NCBI GenBank assembly: GCA_024811115.1
Contig: JAKOGH010001195.1
Span: 434,001 to 498,000 of the forward strand
Origin: Terana coerulea
Taxonomy: Eukaryota; Basidiomycota; Agaricomycetes; Polyporales; Phanerochaetaceae
Length of the DNA: 64,000 bases
Direction: 5' to 3'
The notes beneath the pieces were generated by a model, which was not told the DNA's origin, did not search any database, and worked only from the letters and a program-made list of their open reading frames with translations. Numbering within the stretch: position 1 is the first letter of the stretch; each line of letters starts with the position of its first letter. This document shows positions 34,594 to 45,299 of this stretch, one piece after another. The position numbers and the translations under genes are program-made.

Positions 34594-36079
34594 ATGTCGA
34601 GAATGTACGGCTCGCCGCGGTCGACGGAGACGCCGATGGACTTCGAGTACACGTCCCGCCCGAGCAGCGGCGTGCAGCCCGTCTGGCGGGCGCACACGCC
34701 GCAGGATGCATCGAGCACGCCGCGCAAACGTACGCCTCCAACCCCGATCACCATGTCCCTCTACTGAAAGCACAGATTAGGATCGCTCGGCGAGCTGAAT
34801 GCGCCGGCCTCGCCGTTCCACGCCGGCGCGCCGCTCGCACACACGTTCGGCCACACGCCGACGAACCTGCCCTTCGTGCTGAACGTGCCCGCGCCCGCGA
34901 CGCCGCACCGCGAGGCGTGGGTGCCGCCCGCCGCGGCGTACGCCGAGCTGCGCGACGTCGACATGGCGGAGGCGAGCCCGCCGCCGCGGCCCGCGGCCCC
35001 ACCACACGACGACGACGACAATGACGATGACCAGAGAGAGGAGGCGCACGGCGACAGGGACAGGACGATTGCGCTCGGCGGGCTGCGGCGGGTATTCAGG
35101 TCGAGGCAGAAGCAGCGGGCGCGCAGTAGGCGGGCAGGGGCGCGGGTGCGGGCGGAGGACGCGGGCGCAGAGGACAGCGGGGCGGAGAGCGACGACGACG
35201 GGGTGGTCACGCAGAGCACCTCGAACCACTACACGCTGAACCTGCCGGGCCCCGCCGCGCCGTCGTCCGACACGCCATACGTGCTCTTAGGGTCAGTGCC
35301 ACACTTGCGCGACGGACGATACAGCTGAACCATCCCTATCCAGGTACCTGCAGTTCTTCTTCAACCTCTCGCTCATCCTCGTGTTCCTCTACCTGCTCGT
35401 GCAGTTCATCCTCACCGTGCAGCGCGACGTCGAGCACCGGATCGCGGAATACTCCATGGGTACGCCCGCGCGTCACAGATCCGCCAACTGTTACATTGAC
35501 ATTGTCGCAGACATCGTGCAGGAAATCGCACAGTGCGCGACGCAGTACCGGACAAACCTGTGCGCGACGAGCCCGATCCCGGCGCTACTGCGGCAGTGCG
35601 GCGCGTGGGAGACGTGCATGAACCGCGACCCGACCAAGGTCGGGCGCGCGCGCGTCGGCGCGGAGCTCATCGCGGAGGTCGTCAACGGCTTCGTGGAGCC
35701 CATCAGCTGGAAGACCCTGGTGCGCCCTCTCTCCTTTCCTTTTCTTTCATGCGTCTTCGGTGTGGAGAGAGGTAGTAATGGATGTGTTGACAGGCGTTCA
35801 CGCTCACGTCCCTCGCGTTCCTCACGGTGTTCGTCAACAGCCTGCTCTCGCTCTACCGCGCGCGACACCACCCCGCGAACGCCGCGGCGCACCCCGCGCC
35901 GCCGGGCCACGGCATCCCGCCGTACGCGATACCCGGCGTCCCGTCCTAGCCCGCACCACGTGCTGGGCGCGCCGCCGGGCTGGGGCAAGTCGTGGACGGC
36001 GGGGGCGGGGGCGGACGTGGAGGAGGTCCCGGCGCGGCGGCGGCGGCTGGAGAACGGGGCGGCGAAGGAGATCAAGTAG
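34594..36079 (+). CDS. BRL1: BRL1/BRR6-type nuclear envelope protein
   Basis: Exons are 34594-34729, 34781-35291, 35344-35459, 35511-35719 and 35794-36079. The N-terminal region is low-complexity, with an acidic stretch (DDDDNDDD). The conserved Brr6-like domain spans two membrane segments (FFFNLSLILVFLYLLVQFIL and AFTLTSLAFLTVFVNSLLSL) flanking a lumenal Cys-containing loop (QCATQYRTNLC, QCGAWETCMNRDPTKVGRAR, EPISWKTL). Brl1 and Brr6 act at the inner nuclear membrane in nuclear pore complex assembly and membrane lipid homeostasis. At 35945-35947 one extra base makes an early stop (GVPS*). Deleting it continues as SPHHVLGAPPGWGKSW and a basic tail ending NGAAKEIK at 36079, which resembles the typical C-terminus. 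The 36079 end is therefore preferred. The last two exons are GC-rich. Confidence 0.87.
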
Positions 36080-36800
36080 GCGCGAGCGGGGCTGTATGTA
36101 CCTTCCTACGTCTGCGTGTTGCAACTCATCCCGCGTTTGGGCCACTCTTGTGCGTTGTGGTGTTGCTGGGCGTTATCTCCATCAGTGTGAGTCGGTGTTC
36201 CCGGTCCCCACGATGATCGAGGGGCATGGTGACATGGTGTGAGTGCGCATTGCTTGCGAATTGTCAATTCATTGTTGATTCTGAACCAACGATCCTTCAT
36301 AGATGCGTTGCATTTCATTCAAGTGTATCATTGCATTACACCTCCGGTGTTGTCATTCCGCCGCAATAGGAAGCGTTGTCCGACATCCATGCGGACACGC
36401 AGTTTGGAAGAGACGAAGGTAGCTACGAGTGGTGCGCTGCACGCCACGACGGGTAGCGCATACGTCTGTTACGACTCGTTCATCGTTTCGCTCGCCTTTA
36501 TGCGGTGGGGTGTCGCTGAGTGCAGTCTCCATCAGTCAGAGGTGTGCTACAGCAGTGTCGCTGCGGTCGTACGATGACCGAAGGGCATGTCGACATGGTG
36601 TGAGTGCACGTTTCCTGCGGAATGGCAATTCATTGTTGATTTTGCACTGACAATCCCTGATAGATGCACTGCTAGCTTATTGCATTGGCGCATTGCACCC
36701 GCGGCGATGCCATTCCATTCACTTCGACATCAAGCATCTTAGCGGACACGTGGAAGAGAAGTGCGGCTTCGCATTGTCATGAGAACGGCGGTGTGCTTTA
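36080..36800. repeat. Two-unit imperfect tandem repeat (~355 bp unit) downstream of BRL1
   Basis: Unit 1 (about 36080-36440) and unit 2 (about 36440-36800) share CTCCATCAGT, then GGGCATG, ACATGGTGTGAGTG, CAATTCATTGTTGATT, ATAGATGC and GCGGACACG in the same order, offset by 349-364 bases. The units begin at the BRL1 stop. No coding potential is visible. Confidence 0.75.
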
Positions 36801-38129
36801 TGGTTTTATGACAGCACGCGTCTACTTGAAGTTCTCATGCACGCGGCTGATGGCCCCATCGGCCATAGACATCTAACGCGCCCGTCACCCTTCCAGGAAG
36901 CCCCGGCTCACGTCACCCATGGCGCACGGGGTGCACGCGGATCGGCCGCTTCCCCACCCGCTGCATTCTGCATAACGCCGCAGGGGCCCCACGGACGGAC
37001 GAAGCCCTTCATGACCGGCCGCCTGGACTCGCACTGCCCACCCCGCCGCCGCATATGGCAGGTGCGCTCCCGGGCGCGCCTCCATTGCTCATACAACCTT
37101 CCCCTCCCGCGCCAGGCTGAGAACCCCCGGCGTGCCTGGGCCAATCCGTGTGCGCCGGCAAGGGCTGCGCACTCCGCGGCAAGCGCTTCGAAGAACGCAG
37201 GAAGCGGGCGTGGTAATAGGTTAGCAGTGCTCCCGGACGCCGATAGCTGGGCATGTCGCCGCTCCCTGAAAGAAGCCCGCTCCTTGTTCGCTGAACGCTA
37301 TTTGCAGACGTCGTTTGCCGGAGCTTCTGCCAAGGGCAGGCGGCGCGCAGCACAACGCATGCACAATACCACGCTGTATATATGCGCACCCGTCCGCGAA
37401 CCCACCCCGGAGACCGCAGCCGCGCCAGGGAGGAACCCCGCGGAACCTGATGCGTCAGATAGGGTTCGTCCACCGCAGGCTTGACACACTGTCACATATA
37501 TAGGCTGGGTTTCGCCCTGGCGTCTGCCCCGGCGGGCAGACGTGCATGTCGACCATCGTACAATGCGTGATCCCCCTGCGCGGGCCCGGCACGGCGGAAG
37601 GTTCGCGCGCAGGGATGTGCAGATGGCGGCCAGATTCGGTGTCCGATCGGGGTCGTGTTGTGTCCCTGTCAAGTCAACGCGCTCCCGCGGCGCCCGCCCG
37701 CCGCCCGCATCTGACGTGAGCACCCCGCCCGCGTGGCGGCGGCGCTCCACCCTAGCGGACGACGCGCCTTGCAGCTGCCTTCTGGATGGACGCAGAACCT
37801 AATGGATGTAGGGCTATGCTGGCTGCCTACGGTGGCGAAGACGGCCCAGCGCGCGAGCCGGGGTCAAGCTTCAAGCTCAAATGCAACGGGCCCGCCTTGC
37901 TCGCGCAGAGCTGCGGGCGCCCCGACAGCATGCAGCGAAGCACGCGTGGCATTGCGCGCCACCAATCCCATGGCACGCCGCCGCTTCCCCGCGAGCCTTG
38001 GCAGTCCCCCGACGGCCGCTGGCATCCCCACGCAACATGTAGCGTGCCAATCATGGGCCGCGTGCGCCCCGGTGATATCACCGTGCGCAGGACGCTCCGA
38101 AGCGCGATGGGAGGGGCTGCAGAAGGCGG

Positions 38130-38140
38130 CTTCGGCGGCG
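38130..38140. repeat. Left target-site duplication
   Basis: CTTCGGCGGCG directly abuts the left end of the inverted-repeat element and is repeated exactly at 38990-39000. Confidence 0.75.
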
Positions 38141-38989
38141 GATAAGTCTAATGAGAAACCCCTTTGACGCCCATAAACCCCGGGTTTATTGCTTAGTCAG
38201 CACAAGCCCCTTCCCTATCAGGATCGTCGGGTTTAGCGCGAAGGTGCTGACCCCGGGCACTGCTAAGTGTAAAGGCTGCAGGCCGCTTCGGTCAGGGAAT
38301 ATTTATGAACCGTGCACAACAGGACTCTATCAGACATATACACACTGAAAAAAATCGTTGAGAATGGCCTATATTCTCTTATACATTGATGGTAGACACG
38401 TTGTACTGTGAGATGAGTGCTAAAGGGGCGAGGGCATTGTCGCGCGTCGGCGCAATCCGGAAATGGTAACTCGGCGGGATCCTTGATGGGCTGATGCGCA
38501 CCGACGTACTCTGCGACAACTTGCTCCGGGGCAATGCGTAGATAGGCTCAGCTCCACAGTATGAATACTGTAGAGTTGCTGCTGCCAGAAGTAAAGAATT
38601 GGTAAAGAATATCAAGCATGCTATTTCTTGAAATGCATGCAACATCCAAGCAACATCAGACTACAAAGCGCTTTGGTGCGCCCTGCCAGCCTACGGCCCG
38701 ACACGCAGCCACTGATGGGTCACAGAAATTAAGTAGTGCAGTCAGCATAACATAATTCATGCAAATTGAACCTTTATGTCACACTCAAATCTACTGCTAC
38801 GAGACCCTTAGTAGTGACACACTTAACCAGAAAACCGCATAGCTCTCAGCCGCCTGAGTAAGCTGGCATTCTCACGCTCCTTTGCAGGAGGACTGTTCGG
38901 GGTCTACAGCGGCGCTTATCATGCTAAACCGGGTTTCCCATTAGCAGCAGGGGTTTATAGTCCCACGGGGGTTTCTCATTAGACTTATC
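38141..38989. mobile_element. 849-bp non-autonomous TIR element (MULE-like MITE candidate)
   Basis: The two ends are inverted repeats. Both read GATAAGTCTAATGAGAAACC plus CC (22 identical bases), followed by a less conserved part that still shares TATAAACCCC/CATAAACCCC. The element is flanked by an exact 11-bp direct repeat. Counting one shared G into the repeats gives a 23-bp inverted repeat and a 9-bp duplication. A 9-11 bp target duplication suits Mutator-like elements (family knowledge). The interior has no transposase and no credible open frame, but carries extra AAACCC/GGGTTTA motifs near both ends that may be transposase-binding iterons (inference). It is AT-richer than the flanking desert. 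Confidence 0.75.
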
Positions 38990-39000
38990 CTTCGGCGGCG
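38990..39000. repeat. Right target-site duplication
   Basis: This is the exact repeat of the 11 bases at 38130-38140, directly adjoining the right end of the element. Confidence 0.75.
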
Positions 39001-42000
39001 GCGCAGGGGCCTGCGTACCCGGGGTTCAAAGCACAGTTGTGTGGCAGTTGCATGGACGGCACGGCCGTCGCCGGTCGATGCCGCTGCAGCACATTCGGCG
39101 TGTGCGCCAGGCGTCGGCCCTTCCAGGCGCAGTGCGGTGCTTTTCAGTGCCCAAAAGTCAGCCGCATGTGCTGACGCCACTAATACATGAGCAGTTCCCT
39201 GCAACAGGCCTCCTATGCGGCACAATCATTCATATACGCAGATATATATATATAGGCCCGCTAGCTATAGCCGCACCCCCAGATAGCAGTGCCCTGAAGC
39301 TAAAATGGACGCGAAGCTCGCGAACCCCCAATATTAATGCTATATATATATATGTATATGTACGGTATGTAAGGAGCGCAAATTGAAGATGAGGATCATC
39401 CATTACGCACGCGCCCCGCGATAGCAGCATCCTGTCTTCGCAGCAGCCGTCCGAGGCTCAGGCTGAGTCACGCCGCGAAACCCTAAACCCCCTGCACGCC
39501 TCGCCTGCTGGTCCGACGTCCATCGGGATTCTGCCAGGAATCTGCATATCATCATATGCTCTATATCAGGTGCGTGCGTCAGAATCCGATCCCTTTGCGC
39601 ACTTGTGGCGTTGGCCGCGAGCCGTTTTGCTTACATGTGCATATATATAATAACAGGCTCATCTGTGTGCGACACGGCTGCACCAGCCTCCCGGCGCAGC
39701 TGCGCGTCCGCTGCACTGGGCCCGGTGGCGTCGCTGCGCCTTTTCTGCTTAGTATGAACTCTCGCCCGTGCGGCGAGGATGCCGGAAAAGGAGCGGGACG
39801 CGATGCGACGTGTTTCGTTCTCCCTGTTGCGGTGTTTGCGTTCGGCTTCGTCTGCATGTCTGTTGTGCTTGTGAATGTTCAAACATTTATGTACGAGATA
39901 CTAGATGCTGAGCATCGCCGAGTAAGGTATCTGCGCCGGGTGCGGCCTGCAGAAGTGTCAGCGGCGAAGCCCACGGGCCGCCGTCTGTTCCCTCGGCACC
40001 GGCCTCTGTTGCACCTCCCTTCTGGCGGGGCATCTCGCCCATCGGGCTCCCCATCCTTCGCACCCACCCACGACGCGCAGAGCCCTGCCCGACTAGGCTT
40101 AATTGCCGCTGATGCACCGCAGAACGCGCCGCTGCGCGGAACGCACCGCGCGCATTGTTCCCGGCCTGCGTACTATGCAGTGTAAAAAAATCAGCGTTCG
40201 TGCGAGTTGGTGGGGATGGCGCGCTACCGGGTCGTGGGGCGGATGTGGCGCACACAAGCTGCTTAGCTTCGTGGGCCTGATATCAGGATATCCACAACTG
40301 CCAATCAAGCGTACGCTCAGCACTTAACTCTATGCGCCCGGTACCTCCGACTTCGGCGTGGGACGCACCAGCGGTGCCTGCTGCTGTGCACACGCGCGAG
40401 CGCGTGTATATATATACTCACTTGTGGCACGTACGGTTCAAACTTTCCAGCACGTCGCGGGGAGATACCGTGTAGCCGAAGATATATATCAAGCGTTCGC
40501 CAACGCTCCATCACTGGAATTCAGGGATGCCATCGGAGGGGCGAGGGAGCATGAGAGCGGCGGCCCAGTACGCCGGCAGCGCTGCCACGCCACACGCACG
40601 GCGCGCGCTGGGCAGGGGCACGGCCCAGGCTGCGTCGCTCTGGGGCTCCGAGGACGTGCCTTGCGTTCATACACGCAGCGTATAGGAACGATACAGTGTA
40701 TGAATGGGCCTCGCGCGCGCAGATCGCTTCCGGCGGCGCGGGCGCCCACGGCCGCCTTCCTAACGGACGTGCCAGCACGGGCGGACAAATGCTGCGCAGT
40801 CGCAGAGCCCACCCGGGCGATGTTCTCGATGTCCGTCTCTGTGGGTTCCTTGCGATCGAGAGCGGGGAGAGAGATGGATGAATAGAGCATCGCGATACAG
40901 ATCTAGGATCCCTCTAGGACTACAATGCAATTTGAGCGTGGAGACGAGAACATAACACACAAGGGGGATGGTGGAACGAAGCCTATTTGCAGGAACGCGG
41001 TCCAGACCCAGACCCCAGCCATGGAACTGCAGCTTTTCTTCTTGGGTAGCGAGAGCATCGGGCGTGGTGGCGGGCAGGCAGAACGAGGGGAACCCTCCCC
41101 GAGCCGACGCTACTTCCCGCCGCCCCCGCCGCCAGCCGCCTTCGCCGCGTCCTCTTCCTTTTTCTGCAGCCGCCGTCAGCAGCCCAGGCACCGTACAACC
41201 CATTCCACCGCGCACCTTCTGCTTATCCCTCAGGATCGCCGCGTCTCTGCGTCCACGTCCAATCCGTGAGACGTGTGTAGGGGACGGAAGCAGGAGGGGG
41301 TACGCACTGCTCGCGCCGCTTCTGCAGCGACGCCGCGCTCTCCTTCACCTTGCCCTTCGCAGCCGCGGCCTTGCTTCTTCTGCGCCTTCGCGCGGTCCTG
41401 GTCGCGCTGGTTGCCTCCTGTGTCATCCACGCCGCCGCCGCCGCCGCGCACACGCCGCTTGAGCACATCAACCTCGAAAGCTGCAGCCGAGGCGCGCGCC
41501 GCACTCACGGGTCATCCTGGTGCGCCTGCCTGCCCGCGCGGTCTCGGGGTCGTGTGTGTGATGTGAGGACGAGGGTGAGGACGTCGGTGGCGAGCCGCTG
41601 CGGCGTGCGCTGTTCGACGGCGTTTGACGGGCGTGACTGTCACATTTGTGACCTATTTTCCCACGGCTGCGACGTCGTCCATCGCGCACGGAGCTGGCGG
41701 TTTGTCGAGACGCGCGCACCCTGCGTCCACGTCTCTGGAATAATCCCAAGCTCAGGGTCCCGCCGAATCCGAAGCAGCCCACACCGCCTCTCTGCGTCCA
41801 ATCAGCTCTAACAGTTTTCCCCACGCGCCTGACAGGCAGCTCACAGCGCGCCGACGTCAATGCGGCATCCGGCTACTTGACTTTCGTGCACCCCCACAAC
41901 ACTGCCTCGGCGAGCCCCTGCGTGCAACGCGCAGAAGGAAGAGAAGATGCGGACGAGGGGCTGTCCCGCGCGTGACAGATGGCGCCGCGGCCTTGTTGGA

Positions 42001-45000
42001 CAGGGAACGAGGGCCTTCCGGTCAAATAGGCTCGGGCTGACAGAGGGCTGCTGTGGCGGCGTCCGGCCCCCGCTGGCAGCCTGGGGACATGCTCGCTCGG
42101 CGGCATTGCATGTGCAGCATGTCATATCGCGCCTGTCGAGGCCGCGTCCGCGGGGCGCTCCTGCCTTCTGGACGTGCGCCACAAGCGATGCAAGGCCTCG
42201 AACACGCACGCACGCACGCGGCCCGAGGTGCTGGCGGGCGCGAACGCTGGGCCGCTGACGTACCGCGAAACGTTGCCGTCGCCGCATGCGGCCACGCCTG
42301 CGTGCGCAGCGCGTTCTCGTATCTGTCGGGCGTGACAGATGTCGTTATTGTATGTATGTTGGAGATCTGGAGCGCGCTGAAATCTGGATAGATAGATCGG
42401 AGTCGAGTGCCTGCCTTCCAACAGAAGCGAGCACTCGTCCATGCGATGCCCGAGCGCAGGCTCTCGCCCCCGCGGCCGGTTGCGACGCAGAAGAAACGAT
42501 CTGGCAGCGAGGCGGGCGAACGCAGCCCGTGCGCAAGACCCCACTTCTCGGCGATGCACGCCATCACAACAAGTCACCCGATTACAGCATATATATAGAG
42601 GACATGACAGCATCCAGCCCGTGTGCAACTGCGCCCTTGTGCCTCTCGTCAAATGCATTCACTTCCGCTGCGCCACACATACACTACACGCGTGCCCCAT
42701 CCGGCATGGCCTGAGCTTACATCGATCGGAGGGAGGCTCTATCAGACACAGCTGATCAGCTGCAGCGCATTCATTCCGGCCGCGCCCAATCGCGCCGCGC
42801 GACTGAACCTTGCTTTAAAGCCTGCGGGACGTCGGGCGGGCATCCCGGGGCGCCAGCGTCCGCTTCTGCGAGTGCTATGCACTGCGGGCGTGCAGCCTTT
42901 GCAAAAGGGCGCATCGCGTGCGCGCGTGCGGCAAGCGACGGCGTTGCCGTTTGCGGTCGCGCGCCGTCGAGGCCTGCCCGCCCCGATCCTCTTGTGCTTT
43001 GGCAGGCTGCCCCGCGCCGTCCGCCGCACCTTGTGGCGCCTCGATGTCCGCATCTGTCAGCCTCTGTCAGTACGGTATGCGAGGGTGGAAGCGCCCGCCG
43101 CAGTGCCCACTGCCCACCCTGTGCCGGCGGCGCAGAGGCTCGCGACCCTGCACCCTGCATCCTGTCATCTGCGCGGCGTGCATGCAGACGCGGTGCGCTT
43201 GCTGACGGCTGCGCTGGATGCGGAAGCGCGCCGGTCTGGGCGGGCCTCGGGGATGCGCCGACCCGCCGACGGCTGTCTCTGTTGCGCGACGCGCCGATGC
43301 GTGCAGGGTCCTCCGCATCACCCACGCGCAATCACGCATCCGTCCCCGCGCTGCTGCTGGGTGATGGCCAATCTCTGCGTGCATCAGCACAGCGCGCGGT
43401 CGGACCGTCCTCGGAGCGAGGGGTTTCATTTGGCCGCGGCCCTATCAAGCTTTGCGGGGCGCCGTGGCGTCCCTTGCGCGTTGCATTCAGATGGCTCATC
43501 GGTTCTTCCGAGAAGCGAAGCCGCGCAGGGCGGCGAGGCAAAGCACAGGACGGGGGATCAGCCGGACGCTTTGCGGGCTGCCCGCGCGCCCAGGGTACGT
43601 CGTCCGAAAGCGCGCAAGGCCCAGCCCGATTAGGCTTGTCGATCGCCGCGCGGGCTTCGTATCACGGCAACTTGGCACTGTCATCGCGTTCTCTGCTGTT
43701 CGCTCGCAGCTTGCCGTGGCACTTATAGCTCTCAGGCCAGGGCTTCTTTTCATTCATTCGTCGTTTCCCTGCATGCGACACGGGTGTTCTCCACGGCGCG
43801 CAGCTGCGTCCTCCGCGTTCCCAGGGCGGGTGCACGCCCATGTCATCGTCCCGCACCGCAATCGAAACTCTGATGGATTGCTCCTGTAAGACACCCACCC
43901 ATCATTCCTCATCAATGAGCGAATGGCGTAGCGCGACGCTAACTGCTCTGCCGCCGCAGGAGCACATGCCCGCGCGGGGGCAGGGGCCAGGGATCGGACG
44001 ACGGCGCCGCCACAGGGGCTCCCCTCGGACCCGGCGCGCGCACAGTGCCGCTGACGTAAGCGGGACGCGCAGTGCCTGATGCGCGGCTGGCGCACCCCGC
44101 GGCGTCCCCGTCAAGGTTTGTGGGTGCACACGTGTTCCAGGCCCGAAGGCGACAGCCCATCGCCGTGCCCGCCGGCGCCTGTCGATGCGATCGGGCGTTG
44201 CGAGCCCCGGCCACGGCGGCGCCTGGCCTGCCTGTCGGGCCTGTCGCCACGTCGGGCGCGTCAGATCGCTGATGGCTCCGCGCCACGCCGCCGGAAGCAT
44301 CTCTCTGCGCTTTGTGTCTGTCCCTCGCGCACAGCGGCGGCGCGGGGCTGTGCTGGCCCGGCGTACTGCTGCTGATTGCACGAAGAAGGCAGGGGTGTTG
44401 TGCGGTGCGTAGCGACGGGCCATGCCTTGTGACAAAAGAGGTACTGCTTTGACTCAGAGGGGCGAGGTGCCACGGGGCCTTGACATGAAAGAGCCCGCCG
44501 CAAACGTCACGCGGTCAGGGTGATCTGCACCAGTGGTCCGCTCACCGGGCGAGATTGACCAGGCTTTATCGGGTGGCGTCCTCCAGCAGAGCGATACAGG
44601 GTGACACTTGACGAAGCAGCGAAAACAGAAAGTCCCTGTCCTGGAGTAACATTTGCGACACGCCGTTGCCATCTTAGTTAGGGGCCCGCCGACACATTAG
44701 AGCCGATCGCTTGCGCCAAGGCCGTAGGAGACGGTGATCTGGCGACCTAACACACGTTGCGCAAAGTGGGTCAGCTTGCATGTCCGCCGCACGGAACCGA
44801 TTTGGAAGGCAGCTGACAGCGGCGGGGCGGGGCGTACAGAGAAGGAAGGCGGCTTGTGTGTGCAGGAAGCACTGGCGGCAAGTGGGTGATGATGGAAAAG
44901 GTTAATGCATTGAGTGAATCTGAGATTGATGGGCTAAATGAGGGAGCCCAAAGTAGTTGCCGGCAGAGCGCTGATCCCTGCGAAGTTCTCTGGCAAGTTG

Positions 45001-45182
45001 CCATTCGGAGCTTGGCAGGAGATCGTAATCTGATTCTTCGATTTGACTTCGGTCATTGGCTGGAGGAAGCGCCTTCCTCTTTCGTCACGCTTCCGTGTAG
45101 TTGGCGTCTCCGCAAACTGCAGCAGCTTCGATCTGTGATCGTCTTCTTTCGCTATGCCCTGATCTCACACCCGCAGCCCCCC

Positions 45183-45190
45183 ATATATAT
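45183..45190 (+). promoter_or_regulatory. TATA-like box of CYC8
   Basis: ATATATAT lies about 110 bases before the CYC8 start, in a C-rich leader. It is a candidate core promoter only. Confidence 0.4.
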
Positions 45191-45299
45191 CGCCACCCGT
45201 CTCCAGCACACGTCTCTTCTTTCCGCCTCCAAATCCTCCCCATCTCTCTGCCGCCCGTCGCCGCTGCCCCTGCCGCCGCCGTCGACGTCGCCGGCGACC

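Larger units (their letters stand above)
36801..45181. other. GC-rich gene desert with scattered TA tracts
   Basis: About 8.4 kb lacks any recognisable protein on either strand. The many long open frames (for example 42623-43633) are what GC-rich sequence produces by chance: Ala/Arg/Pro-rich, no motifs, overlapping on both strands. Short TATATA tracts interrupt the GC-rich background near 37376, 37495, 39243, 39344, 39643, 40407, 40482 and 42585. A transposon-like element occupies 38141-38989. The sequence may be a heterochromatic or regulatory region. Function unknown. Confidence 0.6.

Noticed and set aside
39470..39500. CCCTAAACCCC, telomere-like motif
   Set aside because: A single near-copy only. 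No tandem array, so it is not a telomere.
40420..40450. GGTTCAAAC, tRNA B-box-like sequence
   Set aside because: No A box, no clover-leaf and no T run at a suitable distance.
42623..43633. 336-codon open frame in the GC-rich desert
   Set aside because: Ala/Arg/Pro-rich, overlapped by equally long frames on both strands, with no domain. Typical GC-rich chance frame.
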